A DNA stretch of 64,000 nt from Mytilinidion resinicola (GCF_010093595.1 NW_022985446.1:1159039-1223038), one strand, 5' to 3'; shown: positions 11,364 to 23,714, counted from the stretch's first letter. Translations and numbers: made by a program. Notes: generated by a model not told the origin, from the sequence alone.

Positions 11364-12232
11364 AAGCCGCTAGGACGGATTGAATGAAATCGAACGAGAT
11401 TCGATGTCGCGTTGGCGACGTCGACCACAAGAATCTCCGCTCTCCGTACTTCGAAGATCTCGCAGTCCGATAGAGGATAAAGGAACCGCACAAAAGAACA
11501 AACGTTGTTAACGTAGAGCTACGAGATGGAGATATCGAAGGGGGGTGATCTAGTGCTCTATTCGTGGGACCGTCTGGTGATTAGCGTGAGCGTGGCCTGA
11601 GTAGTAAGCGGTGTATGTAACGACCCAGTCATACGAAATCAACATATTTCTCAAATGCTTCTAGATGGCACGTCCTTGCTTCAGTAAAATAGTCTGTACT
11701 CTCATTGATATAATAGGCAGATTGAAAGACCGGACGCTTGCGCTTAGGGAAGGCTTGGCTGGTATTTGCTGCCCACGGCTGGATTTTCAATGATGCTATT
11801 GGGCTCGAGCACTTTCAAGGGTATCTAGTATCAAAATGTATCGGAGGGAAACGTAGGTTTGGCTGTTGGCTGAAATTGGCACTCGGCTTTGCTTCCGGGA
11901 TGCTCTCCTGCTAGTCTTTTTTAGCTGTAGATAGCTAAGATTCGGTACTTTCGCAGCGCCCTTCTATTCTCAAATACGCATGAAAGTTGTTTGGCCGCTT
12001 ATACTGGCTTTCTCCGTCGCCATCGCCGATTTGTAGCTTGAATCAGCTCCTTGAAGTGCCAAAGCATAGCCTTCTAAGTAGTCTAAAGCACGGACGACTC
12101 TGGGAGGATTGTTCCGCCTTACTTTCAAGTTTGAGGGAACGAGTGGCGTTTATCCTGGCTGATGACCATCCCATCGCGTCGGCTTGTCTCGTGGGTTGGT
12201 ATGCTGGTATGCTTGCGATGGAACCATGGGGC
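11364..12232. other. Intergenic stretch upstream of the transporter and downstream of DAD2
   Basis: No supported gene. Short frames on both strands (for example 11987-12259) overlap the DAD2 3' end in the wrong sense and look spurious. Confidence 0.5.
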
Positions 12233-12764
12233 TCAATCGACGATACTTCCAGAGGCTGATTGTGGAAGCAGCGCAGCTTGCTCGGTGGGAATGCGAACGA
12301 GGGTCTGCGGAAGTGGCACATCCGTCTGGGGCTTACTTTCAGAAGCTTCGTCTTCGCCATCTTTGGGTTTGGGGATTTTCACTGCGAACAAGTTAGTTCA
12401 GTTAAAGATGCTGAGTTTACATATACACTCACTTGATGCCATGTTGATCGCCCTGAGCACGTTATGCCAGTTCGAAAGTACAGCCGCAATAGCTATAAGC
12501 GCTTGGTTAGCCCGGGCATGCCTCAGTGGAAGAAGCGCGATGTCTACCTTCAGTTCCGTCTGATAAGGTCGCCAACTTGTCTTCCAGCATCTGCATCTGG
12601 TCTGCTAGGCCAGCACTCAGTGCTTGCAGATCTTTCAGATTGGCCAGTTCCGCCTTCTTCTCGTTTATGCGCGCAAGGAGAACGGGGCTTTGGCCGGTGG
12701 AGGACTGCGGGTTGGAGAGCGAGGGGTTGCGGAGGTGGGATGGGATGGGGCGGCCGTAGGACAT
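12233..12764 (-). CDS. DAD2: DASH complex subunit Dad2
   Basis: Three exons (12764-12548, 12492-12433, 12381-12233) join to 141 residues. The protein starts MSYGRPIPSHLRN. The conserved helix follows, with LLARINEKKAELANLKDLQ and LADQMQMLEDKLATLSDGTE. After intron 1 comes IAAVLSNWHNVLRAINMAS, the hallmark C-terminal segment of Dad2. The DASH/Dam1 ring couples kinetochores to spindle microtubules (known of the family). The tail after the second intron is Pro/Lys/Glu-rich and variable. It is transcribed away from the shugoshin gene across a 343-bp gap. Confidence 0.92.
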
Positions 12765-13107
12765 CTTGGAGGATATTGAGGTTCAATCTCACGAGCAGGA
12801 CGAAGAATGTAAGAGCGCTCCGATTGCTGCGGTGATAAGTGGTTCAAGAAATCGTCGTAGTATCGTGGAGTCTTGGTGGGTTGACGCGACTCGGCCAATT
12901 CACGTGTTCGCGCACAGGGCAGCTCTTTTTTTGGTTGCTCCGATCGCCGCCTGTCAACAAACAGTGGCCCTCATCATCCAAACCACCCTTTCTACCACCG
13001 ACCACCTCAATCACGGCAGCCACGCCCCTCTATGTCTCAAATCCCCGTACCGGACAGCTTGACACAACGCGCAGCATCATATTTATTCCCATACCTACCC
13101 GGCGCAT
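12765..13107. promoter_or_regulatory. Shared divergent promoter of DAD2 and shugoshin
   Basis: 343 bp separate the two start codons. Visible motifs are ACGCG cores like those bound by the MBF G1/S factor at 12884-12888 and 13067-13071, a CCAAT box at 12895-12899, a CACGTG palindrome at 12901-12906, and a forkhead-like GTCAACAA at 12953-12960. Their use is inferred. Confidence 0.45.
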
Positions 13108-15468
13108 ATGGCGCGCCTGAACGAGGCACCACAAAGTACTGAGACCGTGGATGCTCGTAAGTTGACGACAACACGGGAACAAGAAGACACTGCTAATATC
13201 ACTATAGTGAAGCGGAGATTTTTGAGGCAGAACAGAGAGCTAGCTAAGTTAGTATTGCATATAGACTCGGTGTTTATTAGGTATTTCACGCTGACAGTTA
13301 CCAGAACCAACTCTACCCAATCCGTGCGCATCCGCAACCTCGAGAATGAAGGCTCCCGTCTCCTCGCCGAAAACCTCTCGCTACGTGAACAGGTTATCAA
13401 CCTACAGACAGCACTTGATAATCAGTCCGACGGCCCTTCGGCGGAGAACATATATGCCGTCAGAGACAAGTTGGAGGCCAAGATACACGAGCTTGGTACA
13501 CTGGTGGCCGAGCTGGGCCAGATACAGAATCCAGAGCGCCAGAGACGGTGCAAATCACAGACCGCAGCAACGAGGAGAAGCCCGGATGAAAGGAATTGGC
13601 GGAGCGGGGCTGGATTTAGACAATTCGAAGGCGATGATGGGAAGCTGCCCACAATCACGGAGGACAAACACTATCCGCGAAAGACTATGAGGTATGCTTC
13701 CATACTTATTTGAGAGATTTGGAAGAGGCTAATCGATGTAGTGCGGATCAGTTACGTGGAATGCTAGAAGATCCAGACTCCCAGTCTCCGGACATTGGAC
13801 CACCACCAGTTGCTCGCTTCGATACCGAAGAGCCTATTCAATTCGACCCTCGACCATCGGCAAGCCATCACATGGTCGACAATGGCTCTGACGATCTTAA
13901 TCCCGGCCAGAACGTCATGCTTGAAACTCGTCGAAAGCGCCGGGAGAGCAATCCGAAGCTCACTATCCGTCGCATGTCCGTATATCAATCATCTCCAGAG
14001 GGAGGCGAAGAGGGAGCATCGTCTAATGAGAAGAATGGGGGCCTCAAAGTTGGAGCTAAGAGGAAACTTAGTGTAAGAGAGGAGGACGATGCCCATGAAG
14101 TAGCGGAAACAACGCCAGACTCGTTCCAATACACTCGCAGAGGGACTTCAGGCGTATCTGACAAGGACACTGAGATGGACCCCAGCAATGATTCTCATCC
14201 ACTGAGCGCGCCTGAGAGGAAGATACTGGGTAGCAGTACGTTCAAATGTCCCAGTGTCCTCCACCCGTCCATGCTAATCGAGTCCATTAGAACCTGTGAA
14301 CACGGACCCTATTCTCTCACCCAAGAAACCAAAACCGACGCCTTCCGAAAAGCCTGACGCGAAGAAGCCGTCGAAGCCCTCCTCTCGTAGTCAACGACTC
14401 CCTAATAGGCGGCCGAGATTTGAGCCCGTCGAAGTTGCCCCGATCCAGACAGAGCCTGTTGAAGAACCCGTCGAATTTCTCCCACCAAAAACCCCTGCAA
14501 CGGACAATATGTTCTCACCACCAACGAATCCATCCACACAGCGTCCAGAGACGAGAGATACCCCACCACCGGCTGACCTTAATCCGTCTGGCACTTCAAA
14601 TGATGCCAATGGCCTGGCTGGACGTGCCGCCCGTCGTGCACGACCTCAAGTCAACTACGCCGAACCCAATTTGATTAGTAAGATGCGGCGGCCGACAAAA
14701 GAGCTTGCCGATGCTGTTGGACCAAAACCAGAAGACCGTCGTTCAATGAGCGCTGAGCCGGCGACCAGTGACAGGAGTAAGCTGCGGGACGTAGTAGTCA
14801 AGCGAGAAAAGGAGGAAGGTTCGGACTCTGCGTGGAAACGTCTACAGAAGCCTAATGAAGCGGAACGAGACGAGGTTGGGGAGAAAGATAGCCCTTTGAG
14901 TAAGAAGGCAGGGCGGCAGATGGCTCAGGCCGGACAGCAAGGTGGCAATGACCTGGTGCCTCCAACTCAATATCCTTCGGCAACAGCACACGCGATTTCG
15001 AAGTTAGTCTCCGCGACCGCAAACTCGAGGAGGAAGTCGGTACAAATCGCGGAGGCAGACAGGGGCCCGGAGCGAATAGATAGGTCACAAGAGCATCCGC
15101 AAGAAAAGGATATGGCGAAGGATAAAGACGGCCTTGCCATCTACGATTTTACGGACTCATCCCCTACCGATGCACCGACGACCGGGCGTTCACGCATCGA
15201 CCTCGCAAAGCAAACCAAGACGAGCAGAAGACATTCGTCGGTGCCCGCATCCGGGACTTTACCATCAATATTGAAGCAGCCCAGTACGTCAAGGAGCTCT
15301 AGCTCATCCAATCTTGCTGGCAAAAGTGTGGACGAGAGGAAGAGCAGCAGCACCATGAAGCGTTCATCGAACACGACATCTTCAGGGGTCGCGTCGGGGG
15401 ATGAGAGCGCGGGTGTTAGCGGCAGAGAGGGGAGAGCAGCTGGGAGGCGGCGAAGTATGATGATGTGA
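13108..15468 (+). CDS. SGO1: Shugoshin
   Basis: Five exons (13108-13156, 13208-13247, 13305-13691, 13742-14235, 14291-15468) join to 715 residues. The N-terminal coiled coil reads LKRRFLRQNRELAK (residues 17-30), then continues across intron 2 through RIRNLENEGSRLLAENLSLR. In the family this coil dimerises and recruits PP2A. The basic C-terminal SGO motif GRAARRARPQVNYAEPNLI is at about residues 433-452 and runs on into MRRPTKELADAV; it binds phosphorylated histone H2A. The long middle and tail are disordered and Ser/Pro/charge-rich. Shugoshin protects centromeric cohesin and senses tension at kinetochores. Whether this is the only paralogue cannot be seen here. Confidence 0.92.
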
Positions 15469-15713
15469 TCTTTTGGTGCCAAATATCCTGTCTTGTAATA
15501 GGAGTGCGAGGGCGTTTCTTGGTGTTGTTGTTTGGAGTCAAGGATTTTGATATCCACTTCTTATGATTACTCTTCCTTTGGTCAGAACACCGGTGCTTTG
15601 GGCCTATAGCCGCTCTTTTGGATCTGTATAGAAACTGGATAGAAACTGGGGACTTCATCGACTATTCCTATCTCTTGCTTCCTTCGCCTTTGTGATATAA
15701 TCGTGGATCTTTG

Positions 15714-16364
15714 CTACATCCCCTTTCGTCCCCCGAAATCTTCCATGTTGTCTGTAGGTCTCTCCGCTTGGGAGAGCTTCACACCATGTCCTCTCTCTTT
15801 CCTTTCGGTACTCGAACCCGACACAGCCTGGAAACCGATCACTTCGGCTTCAACCGTAGTGTCGGCGTCACCCTCGCCTATGATTCGGTCGATCACTTTC
15901 ACCTTTGCTCCAGCACGTCTGAACCGGTCATCAAAATCCGCGACAGCGTCTTCGGTGTTGGCTGTCGAAAATGTGGGAAGTTCCGTGAGGACATGTAGAG
16001 TAGTGATGTGTTTAGCTAGGCGGGGATTCTCTGGGAGAGGCGGTAGTCCATTTTGAACAGCATTAGCTTGCTCAGATGATGATTGGCCTTCTGCCGCTGA
16101 ATGACTTAAGGGTTCCGCCAACTCCTTGGGTGCCACGAGGCCTTTTTCAGGCTGCTTTTTCGTTGCTGGAATTCGAGAGCTCCAGACAGATGCCTTCCCA
16201 TGCAGTAAACCCATGGCAGCAAACTTTTCGAATCCTTTCTCAAGACCGAAGAGCCGGCCTTCTATGCGTCCCGCTCGCGAACCGTCTTCTACACCGAGTG
16301 CGTAGCCCTCCTGGTAGTAGGTTTCCTCGAGGTCGAGGACGTCGCCAAATGGGTCGTCTTCCAT
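15714..16364 (-). CDS. LTO1: LTO1-like protein (deca-GX3 motif)
   Basis: Single exon of 216 residues. The N-terminus contains LDLEETYYQEGYALGVEDGS and then GRIEGRLFGLEKGFEKF, the regularly spaced glycines of the deca-GX3 motif. In yeast, Lto1 with Yae1 recruits the Fe-S protein ABCE1/Rli1 to the cytosolic iron-sulphur targeting machinery, needed for ribosome maturation and recycling (known of the family). The C-terminal part contains ANTEDAVADFDDRFRRAGAK, followed by a low-complexity tail. It starts 216 bp from the methionyl-tRNA synthetase start on the other strand. Confidence 0.85.
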   Translation of the reverse strand: MEDDPFGDVLDLEETYYQEGYALGVEDGSRAGRIEGRLFGLEKGFEKFAAMGLLHGKASVWSSRIPATKKQPEKGLVAPKELAEPLSHSAAEGQSSSEQANAVQNGLPPLPENPRLAKHITTLHVLTELPTFSTANTEDAVADFDDRFRRAGAKVKVIDRIIGEGDADTTVEAEVIGFQAVSGSSTERKERGHGVKLSQAERPTDNMEDFGGRKGM

Positions 16365-16580
16365 TTTGGATCTCTGTCACGCACCGTATGAGAGGCCTGG
16401 GAAGCTGATGGAACTTCGCTTTGCAAGCCAGAGCGAGCACATTTGTATAGTAATGATTACAGTCTGTGCGTCTGTGCGTCTCCGTCTCGGTCTTTTATCA
16501 AAAATGAAACCCCGATAAGACGGTCACGTGGTGATAAGTTCCGCGTCGGACTTTTGGCCTTACGGGACTCACACACGACC

Positions 16581-19019
16581 ATGACTCCGACCTCTTCACA
16601 TCACATCATGGCGGGCGCAAAGAAAATTGTCCTCCCCGAGGACGGCAAGAAGAACATTCTCATTACATCCGCTCTTCCATACGTCAACAATGTTCCCCAT
16701 CTCGGTGAGTTTTCGACTTTCGTGATGTTTGCAGTGCCCCGCAACACCCCACCAACGATGAGCCTTGTCATATTCATTGGGAGTCTACCTGGGCTTGAAA
16801 AGCGCCAGAACTGTCATAGCCAGTCAAAGAGCTTTCTCTCCAGCTTGAGAAATAGACAGAAATTAATTCCGATTCCCAGGCAACGTTGTAGGCTCAGTCC
16901 TCTCAGCCGATGTCTTCGCTCGCTTCTGCCGAGCTCGAGGCTACCAAACCCTCTACATCTGCGGGACGGACGAGTATGGTACTGCTACTGAAACGAAGGC
17001 CTTGGAAGAAGGTGTCACTCCCCAGGAGCTTTGCGACAAATACTACAAAATACACTCCGAAGTCTACGAATGGTTCAACATCTCCTTTGACCACTTTGGT
17101 AGGACACCGACACAGCAGCAGACGGACATCGCCCAGGACATGTTTCTGAAACTACATAAGAATGGGTACTTGAAAGAGGAGACTACCTTGCAGCCATACT
17201 GTGAGACACACAACAGCTTCTTGGCGGATCGCTTCGTCGAGGGCACATGGTAAGCCTGTAATTGGGAAGTCCTCCGTCCTTGTGGGTATACTAACACGAA
17301 GAAAGCCCCAAACTGCTGGACGATGGCACACCATGTGCATATCCCGATGCCAGAGGAGATCAGTGTGACAAGTGCGGGTAAGTAGCCTCAATCAGTCGCT
17401 TTCGAGTAGCGCTAAGGGGGACCTCAGGAATCTTCTCAATCCTCTAGAGCTCATTAACCCCAAGTGCAAACTCGACGGAGCAACACCCGTGCCTCGTGAT
17501 ACAACACATATATTCATTGAACTCGACAAACTCCAGCCAGCGATAACCAAGTGGTTCGAGGAGAGTTCACAGAAAGGGTTATGGTCGTCGAATGGAATCC
17601 ACATCACCCAGTCAGTATGATTCGGAGTAATATGTAGTATTGACATATTGACCATTCGCTCCATAGGTCATGGCTGAACGAAGGACTACAGCCTCGTGGT
17701 ATTACCCGAGATCTCAAATGGGGCACCAAAGTGCCCCTTGATGGTTACGAAAACAAGGTTCTATACGTGTGGTTTGATGCCTGTATTGGATATGTCTCTA
17801 TTACAGCCAACTATACAGATCAGTGGGAGAAATGGTGGAGAGATCCGGAGCGTGTGAAACTATAGTATGTTATGCCATGTCAACACACCGACCTTTGATT
17901 CTAACAGTCCTGTAGCCAATTCATGGGCAAGGACAATGTCCCGTTCCACACCGTCATCTTTCCGGGCTCTCAAGTAAGCATCTACGTTCTACCGAATCTG
18001 TGAGCACTGGATACTGACATCACAAGATCGGAACTGGAGACAAGTGGACTCAGCTGAACATGCTGTCAACCACCGAGTATCTGAATTACGAGCACGGTAA
18101 ATTCAGCAAATCAAGGGGTATTGGTGTTTTCGGAACCAATGCTAAAGAGACCGGCATTCCTCCAGACGTCTGGAGATACTATCTGCTTGCCAGGAGACCT
18201 GAAACCAGCGACTCCGAGTTCGAATGGGATGGTTTCATTGACGCAAACAACAACGAGCTTCTCAAGAACTTTGGAAACTTTGTCAACCGAGTCATCAAAT
18301 TCTGCAACGCCAAATACGAGTCAGTGGTACCAGACTGGACGAAATACATGGAACCTGCCTTCGAGAACTACAAGAAGGAAGTCAATGCCGCGTTGGCTCA
18401 GTACAATGAAGAACTCGAAGCAGTCAAGATCAGGGCCGCTCTTGCGACTGTGTTGCGCGTCAGCAGTCTCGGCAACTCTTTACTCCAGCACAACAAGCTC
18501 GACAACAAGCTTGCAGCCGAAGAGCCAGACAAGGCCGCAGCAGTTATAGGCCTTGCCCTCAACCAGATCCACCTCCTCGCATCGCTCGTCGAGCCTTACA
18601 TGCCCGAAACAACTACTTCCATCCTCAAGATGCTCAACCAAGATCTGCTCATCATTCCAGATGTTTGGGAAGTGGGCAGCATCGAGCCTGGCCACAAGAT
18701 TGGCCAAGCTGCTCTTCTCTTTAGCGTCATCAAGGCCGAAAAGGAACAGGAATGGCGAGAGCTCTTCGGCGGCGAAGCACAGAAGAAGGCAAAGGCCGAA
18801 CAGGCTGCGAAAGCCGCCGCCAAGAAAGTCAAGAAAGATAAAAAGAAGCTGGCTAAGAAGGAGAAGGCGGCGAAAGGCAAGACGGGAGGCGTGGAAGCAG
18901 CTAAGGTGGGAGGCGTGGAGGCGGCTGAAAAGGGTGCATCGGAGCAGCTGCCGGCGGGCGAAAGTGCGGTTGATCAAGTCACCAAGGGCGTCGAGCAGGT
19001 TGTGTTGCCTTCTTCGTGA
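16581..19019 (+). CDS. MES1: Methionyl-tRNA synthetase, cytosolic
   Basis: Class I synthetase charging tRNA-Met. Seven exons (16581-16704, 16880-17249, 17306-17377, 17428-17610, 17667-17864, 17916-17973, 18027-19019) give 665 residues. The HIGH-type motif is HLGN at residues 40-43, split by intron 1. The Cys-rich connective insert shows [18 protein letters not shown]. The KMSKS-type loop is KFSKS at about 360-364. An anticodon-binding helical domain follows ([19 protein letters not shown]). The C-terminus is a long Lys/Ala helix, a possible tRNA-binding tail. A second in-frame Met at 16608 is an alternative start. No mitochondrial targeting sequence is evident. Intron 1 is 175 bp, longer than its neighbours. 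Confidence 0.95.
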
Positions 19020-20000
19020 GCGAGTCCAGCCCTCGTAGCGGTTTAGACGTCTTCTTCTGTGGTCGGGGTGTGTTTGGATCATAGGGCTTCTGTTTTTATG
19101 ACTTGTAAGAGGAAAGCTGGGTTATTTGGGGAGTTCACGAGCGGATACCCGCGCAGCGAGTGAGCGCGATTCAACATGCTGCAAAAATACAAAGATACGA
19201 TCTGTACTACCTAAGCACGGCACTGTGACAAGATCTGACCGATACTGACCAATACTGACTTATCCACATCAATGAGCAGTCTTGTCCATTAATTGGGTGC
19301 CTGGCACCTACTATATCATGATGGAGAATAGCTAAATGCGAATCATTCTTCGATTGAACTACACGTCACACTCTGATGCAACCAGCTTAAGTACAATATG
19401 TATCAAATGACTCGTCCAAGTTGCAGCCTTGAGGAAAAGTCCCAGAAGAGGCTAGGAGAGGTCGCCGTTTGAACTGTATTCCATGAACCAGACAAGTTTA
19501 CAGTCCTGAGGCTCTTTTCACCTTCACTAAGGCGCTAAATCGGGAGGCAAGAGCGGTATCAAGGATTTACTGTTTTTAGCTCCCGAAGCCAATAATTACA
19601 GGCCGCGTCATGATGTAGTGCACTGTGGCTGAGGCATTCACTCACCTAGCTGCCGTCCGTGCCCCGGCCCGTCTCAAGACCACCCCCCTAGTCGTATTGC
19701 TAATGCTTGGTTGAGTGAGCGGGCCAATGAATCTACATATAAACGGCCCCCAAGCCTGGCTCCACAGCCTTCTGCCTGAGGCGCCTCGCGCCTCGAAGCA
19801 TGCTCAGATCCTTATCCCAGCCTCTCTGCCACCAATCGACGAGGTAAAGGGCTAGGCGTTGCAGGAGGGGAACCACACCTCGCAGCTATTCTCATGCTTC
19901 GCCCCGCCCGGCTGGCCATGAAATCTCCGCCATAAAAGATACGGACGTAACCACCTTTTGCTACTTACAGTTATTGCACGAACCACCAGAGGAAATCGCC
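19020..20000. other. Intergenic stretch between MES1 and the HET gene
   Basis: No supported gene. It contains the MES1 3' flank and the HET gene promoter; TATATAAA-like sequence occurs near 19735-19742. Confidence 0.5.
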
Positions 20001-22010
20001 ATGCCATCCAAATTCCTCTGCTGCTTCGGCAAGGACCTCACCAAGAACCCTCGGGGCCAAGCATCACGACCTATCCATGTCAACGCCGACACGCTCCCCT
20101 CGGAGAAGAAGAGCAAATTACAGCGCAAATCCAATCGCCTTTCTATCTTCACACCTGCGCTTTATGACGATCTTCCTACCGAGGACTCTGTCCGCCTTCT
20201 CCAGCTGGAGCCTGGATCTGGGGACGACATAATTACCTGCAACCTCTCGCATACGCGACTGCACGAGGGTCACCAAACTTACGAAGCTTTATCGTACGTC
20301 TGGGGCGCAAGATCCGACGCAAATGAAGTCATTTGCAACAAGCAAAAGGTCTTCGTCACCGGGAATCTCCACCAAGCGCTGAAGCGGCTCAGGAAGCCTG
20401 ATGTCGCAAGGTGGATTTGGGTAGATGCTGTGTATGGATTTCCCCAACCGCTAGTATTGTTACAATGGCATGTTGAGATCGACTCCTGATACGCTTTGTG
20501 TAGATGTATCAACCAAGAAGACCCCGGCGAAAGGGGACACCAAGTTCGCCAAATGCACGCCATCTACAAAGGCGCCTCCAGAGTTATTGTATGGCTCGGC
20601 GACGATTTCTACGATGAAGGGCACAATGCCTTTGCCATTGTCTGCGCCATTGCCAACACGAGTCACATGAAGCCTTGGGTCCAGAGACCTGCCACCTTCC
20701 GATCGATACGAAAGAACCCTCCTCCTACCGATACGCAATATCCTCCAGATCTGGGGTCTCAACTATGGCGAAGCGTGACGTCGTTTTTCCTCAACAACTG
20801 GTTCGTGCGGATGTGGGTCATTCAAGAAATTGTTCTGGCAAGAGAGGCTACACTGATCTGGGGAGATGTGGAAATCGAATGGAAATGGGTTGGCATAGCT
20901 GTGGATCACATTCGGCAGGACACAAAGCTACACGCACTGCTTGAATCACGCAACATGCAGAACGCATACTTTATGCACTACATTTGCGGACAACAGTTGG
21001 ACAAGAACCCCAATACCCATCCTTTCCTGCATTTGCTCGATTGGGCCCGGTCATTTGACGTTTCAGATCCTCGCGACAAGATCTATGGCCTATTAGGTTT
21101 CCCTACCAAATACACCAACCTGGAGAAAGGTGATGTGTTCCTCGAACCTGACTACACCCAAACGGTTCACGAAATCTACACTGAAGTCGCAAAGAAGATC
21201 CTCAACCAGGACAACACCCTCGACTTGCTGTCTTTCGTGACACACGAGTACACCAGCATCAATGCTGAGGGAAACCTTAAATTCGAATATCCTTCCTGGG
21301 TACCGGACTGGTCCCAGAAGATCGTCGTTTTCCCATTCATGGGTTTCGGCTCCGGGAACGGGTTCCACGCCTCCACCTCCATGGACATGGAGCAGCTCCC
21401 CTGCGAAAACCCAAACTGGCTCAGGTTGAAAGGCGTTGAGGTTGACGTCGTGACAAACGCCCTCCCTTACTTCCCATTCTGCGACCTTATTGTCGCCGGG
21501 AGCAAGCTCGTCGACTGGGTCAAGTCTGCCGCTTCTAAAGGCGATACTGCAGAGATGATTGCAAACACCTTAACTGCGGGCCGGTGCGAACATGGATGGT
21601 TGCTTGAGGATGACGATAGGCATATTGGCGACTTCATCGCTTTCCTCAATGAGCAAGACCCAGACTGGGTCAAGGAGAACTGGCCCGATGACTACCCTCG
21701 CCTTCTCGAAATCGCCTCTGATCACGGCAACCCAGACCGTGGTAAGGAGGCGCTGTGGCGATACAGCTGTTACCGGACGCCGTTCCACACCCAAAAAGGC
21801 AAGCTTGGTCTTGGTCCGGGAACTCTTCAGAACGATGATCTCATCTGCATTTTGTTTGGCGCACAGGTGCCTTTCGTTCTTCGTCCCGAGGGCGATTATT
21901 ATCGCTTCATCGGAGAGTGCTACGTCGGTGATATGATGCACGAGGAAGCTGTTGATGCTTGGAAAGATGGCTCAGATGGAGTGATTGAGAGGGTGTTCGA
22001 GTTGCGTTGA
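20001..22010 (+). CDS. HET-domain (heterokaryon incompatibility) protein
   Basis: Two exons (20001-20431, 20504-22010) join to 645 residues. The HET domain is clear: TYEALSYVWG at residues 93-102, ARWIWVDAVCINQED across the intron at about 144, then QVRQMHAIYKGASRVIVWLG. Downstream, WFVRMWVIQEIVLAREATLI and ARSFDVSDPRDKIYGLLGFP are the usual second half of the domain. The C-terminal third is typical of the fungal family (alpha-helical, with FVLRPEGDYYRFIGECYVGD). HET proteins mediate non-self recognition and cell death in some species, but most genomic copies have no known role. No NACHT or WD repeats are attached. An ATG at 19974 is in frame upstream, but 20001 better fits the family. Confidence 0.93.
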
Positions 22011-22778
22011 TTGAACAACTGAGTCCACGTGGAACTCGAAACGATCTGGACTACACTGTTGTCGTCATACCCCCATGCATTGAAAGTCGTTTTTGAAGCG
22101 ACCTAGCTTTCAGCAAGCCGATATCTAGTCTCCCAGATGGCCTCCTAGACGGAGACACGGGAGGCAGACGCGGAATCAGCGCTTACCCTGTCATACTTTG
22201 TCCCTCATCTGAGATGTTGAAGCACGCTCGGCATACTGTCAGGCAGCCGCCACGCGAAGACGTAGGTGCTGATCACTCGTGGGGATGACTGTCGGTAATG
22301 GGACGTGGGACATGAATTACGTCAATTTGTTCTCTTTGTAAGAGCTGTGTTCAAGCTTTGCTTCTTGTTATTCTATTTTTTTGGGGCATTTTCAATATAC
22401 CCATTATGAGCGGTTCCTTACTTCACTGTTTTATTCGCATATGCTCGTAAACATAATGTGCATCTCGTAGCAAAAGAAATTGTGATACGAACTTCTTCGA
22501 ACACTCGCAGACCTGAATGTGTATCCTGGTGCTTCTCTCGCTCGTAGTCCTATCACGCTGTAGTCTCTTTCCTCCGACAATCACCATGGTAAGGTAACAG
22601 CGGCCAGCGTAGCTGTCTAGCAGGCACGCGTTACCGTTTTTCTACCTACTCTTTGGGTTATCAATCATCCAACACAACATTTGACGCAACACATCATCTT
22701 CATCACGTCCATTATAGCCAGCTCTCATTAAGCTAGCAACGTCCGAAGGCATCACCTCGCCGCAGCTCCGCCCGTTCT
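22011..22778. other. Intergenic stretch, no gene seen
   Basis: Downstream of the HET gene. AT-rich runs near 22370-22400. I see no coding sequence. Confidence 0.5.
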
Positions 22779-23189
22779 TTGGCTTCGCCGCTTCCTACCA
22801 TCCGACTACATCTCAGGTCCACTCCCATAACTGTCGTTTATGTTCTTTCAACACACATTTCCACTGTGCTACAACCAACAGGCTCTATAGATCTCCCCCT
22901 TTCACTCTTCTTCTTCTTTTTCTCACTCGCATGTGTCGCCCTCTTCTGCACCCACGTTTTATGGGCTGGTGTACCCGCTGGTATTCGCCGTGAGACCGCG
23001 AATGCTGTTGAGGCAGCTCTCGAGTCGATTATGTGGACAGTTTCCGTGCTCGATGCACACATTAGACGTCTTCGACGTCGGGCTACAGCTGAGGTGGATG
23101 AGAGATAGTACAATGAGGAGCGGTGGGTTGGGATTGATGCTGGGATGGCGATTGAGGAGTGCGATAGATTTGGGCCCAGACCTGCTTGA
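22779..23189 (+). pseudogene. Broken paralogue of the small membrane protein at 23373
   Basis: The frame has no ATG at its beginning (22779 is TTG), runs through a hydrophobic segment (LPLSLFFFFFSLACVALFC) and is stopped by TAG at 23106-23108. It then continues in the same frame to TGA at 23187-23189. The part after the stop encodes VGIDAGMAIEE, matching VGIDAGMMIER near the end of the intact neighbour. At DNA level GGTTGGGATTGATGCTGG is shared. ACVALFC versus ACVVLYC also matches in the membrane segment. I infer a tandem duplicate that has lost its start and gained a nonsense codon. A missed first exon cannot be excluded. Confidence 0.5.
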
Positions 23190-23372
23190 GTGGTTAAGAG
23201 GTGAGTTGGCTTTTCTTTCCAACGTGTGGTCTTTGTGGTAGCAGGTTCTGACGTAGTTTGAAGTGCTCCGATGCGTTGGCTCTGTTAAGATTTCTGGCCA
23301 CCGACCGCTCTACCATCTCCACCTCCCGCACAACCCATCTACGTTTCGACTCCCCAGATCTGCGCTTCCAAT

Positions 23373-23714
23373 ATGGAGACCGTCATAGATGCTCACGGAG
23401 ACGACAGCGGCCACGCCAGGGACGATGGCCGCGCCAGATACAACGCTGCTGCCCCCGCGCTCACGAAACTACTCATCGTTGCATGCGTTGTCCTGTACTG
23501 TTCGCCCCTGGGAGTCCGCCATGCAGTTCGGGATGTAGTTGGCTCTATCCTCACGGTATTGGTGGGCTGTCTAGTGTTCTGCGTAATGCTCTGTGTGGCT
23601 GTCGCTGCAATTCTATATATTGCCCTCCGTGAAGAGGCTGAGCAGGAGCGGGGGCCGCCGGTTGGGATTGATGCTGGCATGATGATTGAGAGGAGACGCG
23701 GGATGGGCTCTTAG
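23373..23714 (+). CDS. Small predicted membrane protein, unknown function
   Basis: Single exon of 113 residues beginning METVIDAHGDDSG. Two hydrophobic segments are visible, around LTKLLIVACVVLYC (residues 31-44) and ILTVLVGCLVFCVMLCVAVA (about 59-78). A charged tail follows, ending VGIDAGMMIERRRGMGS. I do not recognise a family. The presence of a degraded paralogue 250 bp upstream supports that this frame was under selection as a gene. Confidence 0.5.
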   Translation: METVIDAHGDDSGHARDDGRARYNAAAPALTKLLIVACVVLYCSPLGVRHAVRDVVGSILTVLVGCLVFCVMLCVAVAAILYIALREEAEQERGPPVGIDAGMMIERRRGMGS

